Under the pieces are notes generated by a model. It made no database searches, had not been told where the DNA came from, and was given only the letters and a program-made list of their open reading frames with translations. A stretch of DNA of 64,000 bases from Myxococcales bacterium. Its GTDB lineage: Bacteria > Myxococcota_A > Polyangia > Nannocystales > Nannocystaceae. Shown one piece after another: positions 7,133-15,156 of the stretch. The position numbers were made by a program, and so were the translations under genes. The stretch covers positions 124,001 through 188,000 of the forward strand of contig JACKDU010000002.1 of NCBI GenBank assembly GCA_020633335.1. Direction: 5' to 3'. Position 1 is the stretch's first letter. Every line of letters begins with the position of its first letter.

Positions 7133-9424
7133 TCATCCGGGCGGCGGTCGATCGAGCGCGCGCCGGACCGCGCTGGCGAGCGCGTCGAAGGTGAAGGGCT
7201 TGTCGAGGACCTCGTCGCCCGGGCCCTCCAGGTCGACCCCGTCGACGTCGCCGCTGATCAGGAGCACGCGGAGCTCCGGCAAGCGCTCGCGGATCGCCGC
7301 CGCCAGGGCCGGCCCCCGGAGCTCCGGCATGATCACGTCCGAGACCAGGAGGGCGATCGACGGCCCGATCTCGTCGACGATCTCGAGCGCCTCGGCGGCC
7401 CCGCGGGCGGCGACGACCTCGTAGCCGAGCTTGAGGAGGGCGTCGCGCTCGCTCGCCAGGACCTCGGGATCGTCCTCGACGACGAGCACGCGCTCGCCCG
7501 CGCGGGCCCGGGGCGGCGCGGCGACGACCTCCTCGCCCGCGCCCGCGCCCGCGCCGCGCTCCTCGCCGACGTGGCGCGGGAGGTCGACCCGGAAGGTCGT
7601 GCCCGACCCGAGCGAGCTCTCGACCGTGATCACCCCGCGGCACTGCTGGACGATCCCGTAGACCGTGGCGAGGCCGAGCCCGACCCCCTTCTTCGCCGAC
7701 TTGGTCGTGAAGAAGGGCTCGAAGATCCGCCGGAGGTCGGCCGGCGCGATCCCGGGCCCGTCGTCGTGGACGCTGAGCCGGACGTAGTCCGCGAGCGCGC
7801 CGGAGGCCCGCGGATCCGGTCGCCGCACGCTCTCGACCCGCACGTCGATCCGCCCGCGGCCGGCCATCGCGTCGCGGGCGTTGACGCAGAGGTTCACCAG
7901 GATCTGGTCGAGCTGGCCTGGATCGGCGAGGACCCGCCAAGGCTCCCCCCGACGGGCGAAGCTCAGCCCGATCTCCTCGCCGAGGAGCTGGCGGAGCATC
8001 TCGAGCATCCCCTCGACCGCGCCGCCGAGCTCGATGATCTTGGGGGTCACCTCCTCGCGGCGGGCGAAGCTGAGGAGGCGCCGGACGAGGTCGCTCGAGT
8101 GGCGGGCGCGCTCGATGATCCCGCGGACATGACGGCTCGCGGGATCGTTCGGCCGCAGCGCGTCGAGCGCGAGCTCCGCCCGCATCGAGATCACCGCGAG
8201 GATGTTGTTGAAGTCGTGGACCACCCCGCCCGCGAGGCGGCCGATCGCCTCCATCTTGTGGCTCTGATCGAGCTCGGCCTGGAGGCGGGCGGCCGCGCGC
8301 TCGGCCTCCCGCTGATCGGTGACGTCGAGCTTCTGGACCAGGATGTCGCCGCCCACGAGCGGCGTGATCACGAGGACGACGTCGGCCTTGCCCCGCCGAG
8401 TCGACGCGATGCCGCCGGCCCGTAGCTCGTCGAAGTCGATCGTCGACTCGAGATAGACCCCCTCACCCGCGGCGATCCGGGCGCGCTGCTCCGCCCGGAG
8501 GGCCACCCGTTCGAAGAGGTTGATCCCCCGCAGCCCGTCGATCCCGTCGACCCCGAAGAGCTTGAGCGCCGCCGGATTCGCCTGGAGCACCCGCCCCTCG
8601 CTCGAATAGAGGGTGATCGAGATCGGCGACGCTTCGAAGATCTGGCGGAGCGCCTCCTCGCTCCGACGCAGCCGCTCCTCGGCGGCCTTGCGATCGCTGA
8701 TGTCCTGGACCGCGGCGATCCGGTGGAGGACCACCCCGCTCGCGTCCTTGAGCGTGGTGACGTCGACGATCACCGGGAAGCGCGTGCCGTCCTTGCGGAC
8801 GTGGACCGACTCGAAGGAGTAGTGCCCGCGGCGGTGGGCCTCGGTGATCTCCGCCGGCAGCGCGGCCCGGACCTCGGGGGCGAAGAGCTCGCGCGGCGGC
8901 AGGGCGAGGAGCTCGTCGATCGTGTAGCCGTGGCTCTCGGCGAAGGCGCCGTTGACCATCTCGACCCGCTGGAAGTCGGCGTTGCCGACGATCAGGGGGA
9001 GGCGCGCGCAGAAGAAGGCGTGATCCCAGGGCCTGGGCGCCGCCTCCTGGTCGCCGATGATCTCGATCGTCCCGCGCACGTCGAGGAGCTCGCCGTCGCC
9101 GCTCCAGCGACCGCGCCCGCGGATCCGGAGGACGCGGCGCCGCCCGCCGATCAGCGCGCCCACCTCGCTCGAGAAGGTGGCGCGATCGCGCTCAAGGCCG
9201 ACCATCCGGAGGCGATGGGCGAGGCGCTCGTCGTCGCCCAGGAGCGCCTCGAAGGGAAGATCACCCGGCTGGCCGAAGGCCTGCCCGCGCGCGAGGATCG
9301 GAGCGAGGTCTGAGAGCCCCGTCGTCCTCCCGCTCTGTCGATCCCAGGACCAGGCGCCGACGTCTCCTCCCCCGAGCGCGAGGAGGAGGGCCTCGACGTC
9401 ACTATCGTCGCCGCTCGCGTGCAT
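7133..9424 (-). CDS. PAS-domain hybrid histidine kinase with C-terminal receiver
   Basis: 763 residues, no membrane helix, so a cytosolic sensor. Three PAS-like segments occupy roughly residues 20-130, 135-245 and 255-375; the second contains 'MVNGAFAESHGYTIDELL' and ends in a PAC motif. The phosphoacceptor region is 'AIGRLAGGVVHDFNNIL' (near 405), the HDFNN form. The ATPase part shows N-box NLCVNARDA, G1 DDGPGIAP and G2 GVGLGLATVYG. The receiver (about 645-758) has VEDDPE, phosphorylatable Asp in LLVSDVIMPEL, and the LDKPF lysine. It belongs to the large class of orphan myxobacterial PAS hybrid kinases; no response-regulator gene is adjacent, so signal and output are unknown. Confidence 0.92.
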   Translation of the reverse strand: MHASGDDSDVEALLLALGGGDVGAWSWDRQSGRTTGLSDLAPILARGQAFGQPGDLPFEALLGDDERLAHRLRMVGLERDRATFSSEVGALIGGRRRVLRIRGRGRWSGDGELLDVRGTIEIIGDQEAAPRPWDHAFFCARLPLIVGNADFQRVEMVNGAFAESHGYTIDELLALPPRELFAPEVRAALPAEITEAHRRGHYSFESVHVRKDGTRFPVIVDVTTLKDASGVVLHRIAAVQDISDRKAAEERLRRSEEALRQIFEASPISITLYSSEGRVLQANPAALKLFGVDGIDGLRGINLFERVALRAEQRARIAAGEGVYLESTIDFDELRAGGIASTRRGKADVVLVITPLVGGDILVQKLDVTDQREAERAAARLQAELDQSHKMEAIGRLAGGVVHDFNNILAVISMRAELALDALRPNDPASRHVRGIIERARHSSDLVRRLLSFARREEVTPKIIELGGAVEGMLEMLRQLLGEEIGLSFARRGEPWRVLADPGQLDQILVNLCVNARDAMAGRGRIDVRVESVRRPDPRASGALADYVRLSVHDDGPGIAPADLRRIFEPFFTTKSAKKGVGLGLATVYGIVQQCRGVITVESSLGSGTTFRVDLPRHVGEERGAGAGAGEEVVAAPPRARAGERVLVVEDDPEVLASERDALLKLGYEVVAARGAAEALEIVDEIGPSIALLVSDVIMPELRGPALAAAIRERLPELRVLLISGDVDGVDLEGPGDEVLDKPFTFDALASAVRRALDRPPPG

Positions 9425-9602
9425 CAGCGCCGCCGCCCTCGAAGCTACCCCGGGCCGCGGCGGGGCTCAACCTCGGACATCCACGCGTTTCTGTGGGCCG
9501 ACGACCCCGATCGCCCCCGCGCCTCCGCGCGGCCCTGGGCGGTGACGCCTGTCGGACGCCGCCGACCACGCGATACCCTGCCGCGACTCGAGGCGACCCT
9601 CG

Positions 9603-9608
9603 AAGGAG
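9603..9608 (+). promoter_or_regulatory. Shine-Dalgarno that sets the start of the SDR gene
   Basis: AAGGAG lies 8 bases before ATG 9617. The open frame continues upstream to 9419, but only this ATG has a ribosome site and it immediately precedes the Rossmann-fold opening. Confidence 0.8.
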
Positions 9609-9616
9609 CGACGACG

Positions 9617-10522
9617 ATGAGCAATGGCAAGGTAGTTCTGATCACTGGCGCCGGCACCGGCTTCGGCCGCCTCAGCGCCGAGACCCTGGCGAACCACGGC
9701 TACACGGTCTTCGCCGGGATCCGCGAGGTCGACGGCCGCAACGCGGCGACCGCCGCCGAGCTCAAGGCGCACGCGAGCGGCCGGATCCACCCGGTCGAGT
9801 TCGACGTCACCAGCGACGCGTCGGTCTCGGCCGCGATCGCGGAGATCCTCAGCGAGGGCGGCGGCCGCCTCGACGTCGTCGTCAACAACGCGGGCGTCGC
9901 CACCTTCGGCCTCGCCGAGGCCTTCACGCCGGCGCAGCTCCAGGCCCTCTTCGAGGTCAACGTGATCGGCCCGCAGCGGGTGAACCGGGCGGCCCTGCCG
10001 ACGATGCGCGCCCAGGGCTCGGGCCTCCTGATCCAGATCACCAGCGGCCTCGGTCGGATCATCTTCCCGGTGATGGGGATCTACTCGGCGAGCAAGTTCG
10101 CGGTCGAGGCGCTCGCCGAGGCCTACCGCTACGAGCTCGCGCCGATCGGCGTCGACTCGGTGATCATCCAGCCGGGCGCCTTCCCGACCGGGATCCTCAC
10201 GCGGACGATGTACGGGGTCGAGGGCGAGCGCGCCCAGGGCTACGGCGACAACGCCGCGCTCCCCGAGATCATCGGCCAAGCGATGGGCGGGATGCTCAAC
10301 GGCCCCAACCCACCGGACCCCCAGGACGTCGCCGACGCGGTCCTGCGGCTCTGCGAGACCCCGACCGGCGAGCGGCCGCTGCGGACCGTCGTCGACAACC
10401 TCTCGGGCGACGGCCCGCGGGCGATCAACAACCTCACCGATCAGATCCAGGCCGGGATGTTCACCGGCATGGGGATGGGCGGCCTCCTCCAGCCCCGCGG
10501 CGGCGACAAGCCGGCGAGCTGA
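9617..10522 (+). CDS. Short-chain dehydrogenase/reductase (SDR)
   Basis: 301 residues. Cofactor-binding motif TGAGTGFG at residues 9-16, the NNAG motif in 'LDVVVNNAGVATFG', catalytic Ser in QITSGLG (near 144) and YSASK (Tyr 156, Lys 160). This is a classical SDR; the Arg after the first beta strand (FAGIREVDG) favours NADP(H), by family knowledge. The C-terminus has an extra Gly/Met-rich tail after about residue 280. Substrate cannot be inferred. The gene stands alone between the divergent histidine kinase and a strong double hairpin that separates it from the convergent esterase-like gene. Confidence 0.9.
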   Translation: MSNGKVVLITGAGTGFGRLSAETLANHGYTVFAGIREVDGRNAATAAELKAHASGRIHPVEFDVTSDASVSAAIAEILSEGGGRLDVVVNNAGVATFGLAEAFTPAQLQALFEVNVIGPQRVNRAALPTMRAQGSGLLIQITSGLGRIIFPVMGIYSASKFAVEALAEAYRYELAPIGVDSVIIQPGAFPTGILTRTMYGVEGERAQGYGDNAALPEIIGQAMGGMLNGPNPPDPQDVADAVLRLCETPTGERPLRTVVDNLSGDGPRAINNLTDQIQAGMFTGMGMGGLLQPRGGDKPAS

Positions 10523-10545
10523 GGCCGGCCTCCGCCGCCGGACAG

Positions 10546-10565
10546 ACCTGTCTCTTTCGACAGGT
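10546..10565 (+). terminator. TGTC-N6-GACA hairpin after the SDR gene
   Basis: ACCTGTC (10546-10552), TCTTTC, GACAGGT (10559-10565): a perfect 7-bp stem with a 6-base loop, 23 bases after the SDR stop. It is followed 5 bases later by a second, stronger hairpin. Confidence 0.6.
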
Positions 10566-10570
10566 TCAAG

Positions 10571-10613
10571 GAGACCCCGCCGGGCGCCCGACCGACGCGC
10601 CCCGGCGGGGTCT
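10571..10613. terminator. GC-rich bidirectional terminator hairpin
   Basis: GAGACCCCGCCGGG (10571-10584) pairs perfectly with CCCGGCGGGGTCTC (10600-10613), a 14-bp stem with a 15-base loop. It lies between convergent genes (SDR on plus, esterase-like on minus, whose stop is 7 bases away), so it can serve both. Confidence 0.75.
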
Positions 10614-10619
10614 CACACC

Positions 10620-11681
10620 TCAGGGGCAGTTGACGTCCGGCACCTCGACCGCGTGCGTGGTCCCGGAGCCGCTCAGCCAGCTCGAGAGGAGCGTCCGCTG
10701 CGAGTGCTCATCGACCTTGACGCTGTTGAAGAACGCCAGCGTGAGGAGCCCGTGGAGCCAGGTCACCGGGCTGAAGGTCGCGTCGAGATCGGCGATCGAG
10801 TCGCGGACCGCCGGGCCGAAGGTGCAATTGACGTATTGCGCGCGGTCGCCGAGGTAGGGGTAGTCGACCCCGAGGTAGCCGAGGAGGACGATGTCCTGCT
10901 GGGCGACGTGGATGAAGATCGGCGCGCTCAGGGCCGCCACCGCGATCTCGCCGAGGTAGCAGAGGCCGAGGTCGCCCGGGTGCTCGCTGGCGCAGGACTC
11001 GTCGACCCGCGCCCCCCAGAAGGCGACCCCGGCGGTCGCCCGCTCGTAGTAGGAGCCGAGCGCCGGATCAAAGGGCGGGATGTCGACCAGCCAGCCCGCG
11101 TCGTCGAGGCCGCGGACCTTGGCGGGAGAGAGGCGCGCCTTCACCCGGTCGAGGTTGATCAGGACCCCGACGCCGCCGGCGGAGGTCCCCGCGAAGAGGA
11201 CGTCGAGCCCCGCGGAGGGCTCGAGGTAGCCCTGGTCGATCAGATCGTCGAGCGCCGCCTCGAGGATCCGCGAGCCCCGGAAGTGACGATCGCCGGTCTC
11301 CGGCGCCGCCGCCCGATCCCCCGACCAGAGGTCCGACGAGCAGTACTTGAGGAAGACGTGGTGGGCGTCGTGGAAGTCGGGGTTGGTGCCCTCGTCGGTC
11401 GCGAAGATCCCGCCGGGGTTGAGCTCCTCCGGCCAGCCCGACGACGACTGGAGGTCCATCGTCCGCGCGTCGCACTCCTCGACGCTGTCGCAGAAGCCGC
11501 CGCCCTCGAGGTAGATCAGCCAGCGCGACGACTTCCCGGGGCGGTAGTAGTAGCCCGCCGGGGTCCCGTCGTTGCAGATCGCCTGCGGGTCGTCGAGCTC
11601 GTGGAGCTCGAGGTGACGCTGGCAGCCCCCGAGGAGACCGGTGCTGAGGGTGAGCCCGAGGGCGAGGCGGCGCGCATCCAT
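10620..11681 (-). CDS. Pectinacetylesterase/Notum-like lipoprotein
   Basis: 353 residues. The signal peptide ends TGLLGGC (Cys 20). Family blocks of pectinacetylesterases (PF03283, alpha/beta-hydrolase fold): 'WLIYLEGGGFC' near residue 55 (oxyanion region), 'HHVFLKYCSSDLWSG' near 108, and the nucleophile elbow 'LFAGTSAGG' with Ser 167. Plant and bacterial members de-acetylate polysaccharides and animal Notum removes palmitoleate from Wnt, so an extracellular carboxylesterase is well supported while the substrate is not. Unlike most lipoproteins here it has no long Ser/Thr linker. It is convergent with the SDR gene, with two hairpins between. Confidence 0.85.
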   Translation of the reverse strand: MDARRLALGLTLSTGLLGGCQRHLELHELDDPQAICNDGTPAGYYYRPGKSSRWLIYLEGGGFCDSVEECDARTMDLQSSSGWPEELNPGGIFATDEGTNPDFHDAHHVFLKYCSSDLWSGDRAAAPETGDRHFRGSRILEAALDDLIDQGYLEPSAGLDVLFAGTSAGGVGVLINLDRVKARLSPAKVRGLDDAGWLVDIPPFDPALGSYYERATAGVAFWGARVDESCASEHPGDLGLCYLGEIAVAALSAPIFIHVAQQDIVLLGYLGVDYPYLGDRAQYVNCTFGPAVRDSIADLDATFSPVTWLHGLLTLAFFNSVKVDEHSQRTLLSSWLSGSGTTHAVEVPDVNCP

Positions 11682-11775
11682 TCACGCCTTGATGCCCCCG
11701 GGGCGCGGGGACGACCAGCGCAAGGAGGGCGAGCGGCGGGGCGCGGAGGCGCGAACTTTACGGGCCCTCACCCCG

Positions 11776-12843
11776 CTAGAAGTGATAGCTGAGCTGGTAC
11801 TCGACGCACTCGAGCGCGTTCTGGTTCTCGACCTTGATCCAGATCGTCGCGCTGTCGTCGAGGCCGTCGCAGTTGATCGTCGGCGTCACCGTCCCGAAGG
11901 AGCAGCACCCCTTCTGCCCCTGGGGCGCGGTGTCGGGGGTCTCGCCGGCGCAGAGCACCGAGGTCCCGCTCGACGCGCAGCGGGCGTAGACGCAGAGGCG
12001 CGCCTGGGCGTTGGCGGAGAGCTGGCGGGTCGGGTTGACGACGTTGAAGGGCTTGTCCTCGCCGTTGTAGACGAACCAGTCGACGTCGTCCGGGCCGTCG
12101 AGGGTCGCGCAGACGTAGCTCCCGTCGGCGTCGTCGTCGGAGATCGTCCCCAGCGAGTAGGCCGAGGCCTGGCTGTCGTTGGGCTCGCCCGGCTCGTTGG
12201 TGCACTCGGCGAAGGTCGGACAGGGGCGACAGACGCCGTCGGGGTGGCAGTAGCCGCCAGCGCAGGGGGTGTTGACCGCGACCGGCGTCGCCACCGGGGT
12301 CATCCCGTCGCAGGAGTCGACCGTGCACTCGTTGCCGTCGTTGGGGGTGTCGGACTCGTCGACCTCGAAGATCGCCTCGCCGTCGGGGCCGCAGCTCGCG
12401 GTCTGACAGTCGCCGTGGATCGGCAGCGGCGGGTCGGTCTGATCGAGCACCAGGATGATCCCGCCGGACTCGTCGCAGACCGGCAAGTGACAGTCGCCGC
12501 GATCGTCGAAGGGCGGATCGTTGGTGATCACCGTCTGCCACGAGCCCATGCCGTCGCAGATCAGCCCCCGGCAGTCGCCGTGGATGTCGTCGTCCATCGC
12601 CCCCGCCGGCAGGTACTCGGCCTTGCACACGTTGTCCTCGTCGCAGGTCAGATCCTCGCAGACGCCGGCCTCGCACTCGGTCGTGCACTCCGGGGTGGTG
12701 GTCGCCGTCGCGGTCCCGTGATCGTCGTCGTCGTCGATGAACCAGCAGCCGGCGGCGACGAGCAAGAGGGGCGCCAGCGCCAAGCCACGCCCGATCCTCA
12801 GGAGCACACCGCGACCACCACGTACCCAAGCCATGGCCCTCAT
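11776..12843 (-). CDS. Cys-rich lipoprotein of unknown function
   Basis: 355 residues from ATG 12843 (a second in-frame ATG at 12834 is also possible). The signal peptide ends LLLVAAGC (Cys 33), followed by an acidic stretch and a short Thr-rich linker. The body has about 25 cysteines in spaced pairs such as CTTECEAGVCEDLTC, CHLPVCDESGG and CTVDSCDG, similar to Cys-rich repeats of secreted myxobacterial proteins, then a C-terminal beta-rich domain starting 'EPNDSQASAYSLG' that resembles a bacterial pre-peptidase C-terminal-like domain ('DDVDWFVYNG'). Probably outer-membrane anchored and disulphide-bonded. No catalytic motif was recognised. It lies 94 bases upstream, in gene order, of the esterase-like lipoprotein on the same strand. 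Confidence 0.75.
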   Translation of the reverse strand: MRAMAWVRGGRGVLLRIGRGLALAPLLLVAAGCWFIDDDDDHGTATATTTPECTTECEAGVCEDLTCDEDNVCKAEYLPAGAMDDDIHGDCRGLICDGMGSWQTVITNDPPFDDRGDCHLPVCDESGGIILVLDQTDPPLPIHGDCQTASCGPDGEAIFEVDESDTPNDGNECTVDSCDGMTPVATPVAVNTPCAGGYCHPDGVCRPCPTFAECTNEPGEPNDSQASAYSLGTISDDDADGSYVCATLDGPDDVDWFVYNGEDKPFNVVNPTRQLSANAQARLCVYARCASSGTSVLCAGETPDTAPQGQKGCCSFGTVTPTINCDGLDDSATIWIKVENQNALECVEYQLSYHF

Positions 12844-12970
12844 TGTTGCACTCCGCCGCGGCGGGCGCTCGCCCTCCCGCGAGAACGCCGCTCATCCCGA
12901 GGGGCGCGCCGCCCGAGGGGCGCGCTCGCGCCGAAGACGTCCGCGACGCGGGCTCGCGCCCGCCCCCGCC

Positions 12971-13516
12971 CTACCAGGTGATGCCGGCGCCGATCGCCGC
13001 GCCGTAGGAGGCGGCGAAGAAGCCGTACCAGCGCATGTCGATGTTCACCGGCCGCGCCCAGAAGCACCAGAAGTCGTTGACGATGAGCTTCACGGTCGGC
13101 CCCGCCATCGCGAAGAACGAGTGGTAGGGCGTCTTGTTCCACTTGTAGAAGCCGTAGCCCGCGGCGACGTGGGGCCCCAGGTAGAGGCCGAGCGGCTTCG
13201 ACGGGATCAGCTTGAAGTCCCACTCGAACATCGGCCCGACGGCGAAGCCGAAGTAGCGGGCCCAGCCGCCGACGTGGGTCACGACGCCGAGCGCCGGCCC
13301 CTCGGCGTTGCCCTTGAAGTGGTAGAGGTAGTCGAGCCAGGCCGCGCCCGCCGGGCCCGGACCCCGGCCGAAGCCGTAGCCGACGTGCGGTCCGAACTCA
13401 AAGCGGTTGGCCTTGGTCCCGTCGCGGAGCGAGCTCGGGACCGCCTGGGCCTCCGGCGCGGCCAGGGCGAGGGACGCGAAGGTGGTGACGCTGAGCGCGA
13501 GGTGGGCGAGGCGCAT
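12971..13516 (-). CDS. Small outer-membrane-barrel-like protein
   Basis: 181 residues when started at ATG 13516, which gives a clean signal peptide (MRLAHLALSVTTFASLALAAPEAQA); the open frame extends to 13564 but the extra residues look non-coding. The mature part is rich in aromatic and Gly residues in alternating strands (RFEFGPHVGYGFG, GLYLGPHVAAGYGFY, FFAASYGAAIGAGITW) and ends in an aromatic residue, as many outer-membrane beta barrels do. The family was not recognised; it could be a small porin-like or structural barrel. It stands between other envelope genes. Confidence 0.65.
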   Translation of the reverse strand: MRLAHLALSVTTFASLALAAPEAQAVPSSLRDGTKANRFEFGPHVGYGFGRGPGPAGAAWLDYLYHFKGNAEGPALGVVTHVGGWARYFGFAVGPMFEWDFKLIPSKPLGLYLGPHVAAGYGFYKWNKTPYHSFFAMAGPTVKLIVNDFWCFWARPVNIDMRWYGFFAASYGAAIGAGITW

Positions 13517-13719
13517 GAGGACATGATGCCCGGAGGAGCAGGCCCTGACTATGGTCCGGCGCACGACGCGCGCCGACGCGCCAGGCGCCCTCTCCAGGCC
13601 CGCCGACCGGCCTCTGGCCCCTCGAGCCCGGGCAGCGCGGAGCCCCGAAGACTACGCCAGCGATCGACGAGCGCGACGCACGAGCGACGACGCAGACCTT
13701 TCGGTGTCGCCCGCCGAGA

Positions 13720-14544
13720 TCAGCCGCGGGCCTCGTCCTCGTCGGGGAGGACGAAGCCGTAGAAGCCCGCGAGGAGGTTGGCGCGGTGCTCCTCGCAGCA
13801 GCGGACCGATCGGGTCTCGAGGTTGCGGCCGTCGGCGACCGGCGGATCGCGCTTGGCCACCAGGAGGTAGGTGCGGACGCCCTTGATCACGTGGCGACCG
13901 ACCTCGCAGTAGTCGGGGCGCGCGGAGATCCGCTGGCGCTCGGCCTCGGTGCCGACCCGCACCCAGGCGACCTCTCCGCAGGCCCCACAGGGCGCGCCCC
14001 CTCGCGTCCGCGGGACCTCGACGACATGTCCGTAGGGCAAGCTCTCGACGTTCGCGCAGCGCATGCAGCGGTACTCGCTGCGGGCGCCCTCGGTGTCCGG
14101 GAGCGGCACGCCCCCGAGCGCGTGGGGGTACGAGACGTGGACCGAGCCGCGCCCCGCATGCACCCAGCCCCAGGGGAAGGCGTAGAGGACACCGCCGCGG
14201 TTGCCGTAGCTCGGCGCGCCCAGGCCGTTGGCCAGCCAGGTCCAGTGGCGGAGGTCGCGGATCATCACCCGCTCCGCCTCCGGCGGCCGGCCGTCGCCGC
14301 AGAGGAGGCGGATCCGGAGCTCCTGGAGGTGGCCGCGGAAGCAGAGCCAGAGCTCAGCGGCGCGGCCGTCGAGGAGCTGCGGACGCGGCCGAAACCAGTC
14401 GGCCTGGCGGGTCGCCCCGGCGGCCAGGCGGGAGCGGGCGAAGCGGCCGTGGTCCCACGAGGGATCGAGGGTGAGGCCCGCCTCGAGGTTGACCCCGCCG
14501 CTCCCCGGATCGATCCACCGCCCCACGCTCACCCGCCTCGACAA
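13720..14544 (-). CDS. Uncharacterised protein with Cys4 (zinc-ribbon-like) segment
   Basis: 274 residues from a TTG at 14544; GTG codons at 14532 and 14526 are equally possible starts. No signal peptide or membrane helix. Residues 155-185 contain CMRCANVE and CGACGE, a CxxC...CxxC pair typical of a zinc ribbon, followed by 'DYCEVGRHVIKGVRTYLLV' and a second Cys pair (CCEEH). The N-terminal half is rich in Trp and Arg without a recognised fold. No function can be proposed. The gene is divergent from the short gene at 14811. Confidence 0.6.
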   Translation of the reverse strand: MSRRVSVGRWIDPGSGGVNLEAGLTLDPSWDHGRFARSRLAAGATRQADWFRPRPQLLDGRAAELWLCFRGHLQELRIRLLCGDGRPPEAERVMIRDLRHWTWLANGLGAPSYGNRGGVLYAFPWGWVHAGRGSVHVSYPHALGGVPLPDTEGARSEYRCMRCANVESLPYGHVVEVPRTRGGAPCGACGEVAWVRVGTEAERQRISARPDYCEVGRHVIKGVRTYLLVAKRDPPVADGRNLETRSVRCCEEHRANLLAGFYGFVLPDEDEARG

Positions 14545-14695
14545 CCCATCGTAGCCCGGCGATCGGCGGTCGGCGAGGACTCTTGTCGCGCCCGAGGATC
14601 CGCGGCCGCGCCCGCGAGCGCCGCCGCGAACGCGCCGCGCCGCCGCGATGCGCGGAGATCGACCTTGACAGGGTCATCCCCGTCGACGGTTCCAG

Positions 14696-14711
14696 ATGTC
14701 TCCTCGGACAT
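14696..14711 (+). other. TGTC-N6-GACA inverted repeat in a divergent promoter region
   Basis: ATGTC (14696-14700), TCCTCG, GACAT (14707-14711). This is the only strict copy not located after a stop codon: it lies between divergent gene starts (14544 minus, 14811 plus), so here it might be an operator rather than a terminator. Confidence 0.4.
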
Positions 14712-14810
14712 GTTCAATCTCAGCGCGCAGCAGCGCAGCGCACCGACACCGACCCACCTCCACGCCCCCGCGATCTGGCGGCGCGTCCACCCGCGGGCTA
14801 TCGTCCCCCG

Positions 14811-15152
14811 GTGGATCGACAAGGCCTCGCCCGCGCCCTCGCGGCCCTCGTCCGCCGCCTCCACCCGACCCCGGCGGCGATCGACGAGGCGGCGATCGAC
14901 GCGGCGATCGCCGAGGCTATCCCCCGCCTCCTCGAGGGCGATCCGGTCGACGAGGAGGGCTCGCTGAGCCGCGCCGACCTCTACCGGATCCGCGCGGCCA
15001 AGCTGATCGCCCGCCTCCTCCCGGTCGGCGCCCTGGCGGAGCCCGAGCGCCGCCGCCGGCTCCAGGCCGAGCTCCGTCGCGAGATCGGCGCCCTCCTCGG
15101 CGGGCCGCTCCCGCCGAGCCTCTACCTCGACCGCCGCCGCCCGCCCGAGTGA
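14811..15152 (+). CDS. Short conserved-looking helical protein
   Basis: 113 residues from GTG 14811; the open frame reaches 14583 but the upstream part has no start with a ribosome site and looks non-coding. The sequence is Ala/Leu/Arg-rich with amphipathic helices (ALAALVRRLHPTPAAID, RADLYRIRAAKLIARLL) and ends PSLYLDRRRPPE. No signal peptide, membrane helix or known motif. It is convergent with the RND pump gene, 4 bases between the stops. Confidence 0.5.
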   Translation: MDRQGLARALAALVRRLHPTPAAIDEAAIDAAIAEAIPRLLEGDPVDEEGSLSRADLYRIRAAKLIARLLPVGALAEPERRRRLQAELRREIGALLGGPLPPSLYLDRRRPPE

Positions 15153-15156
15153 GCCG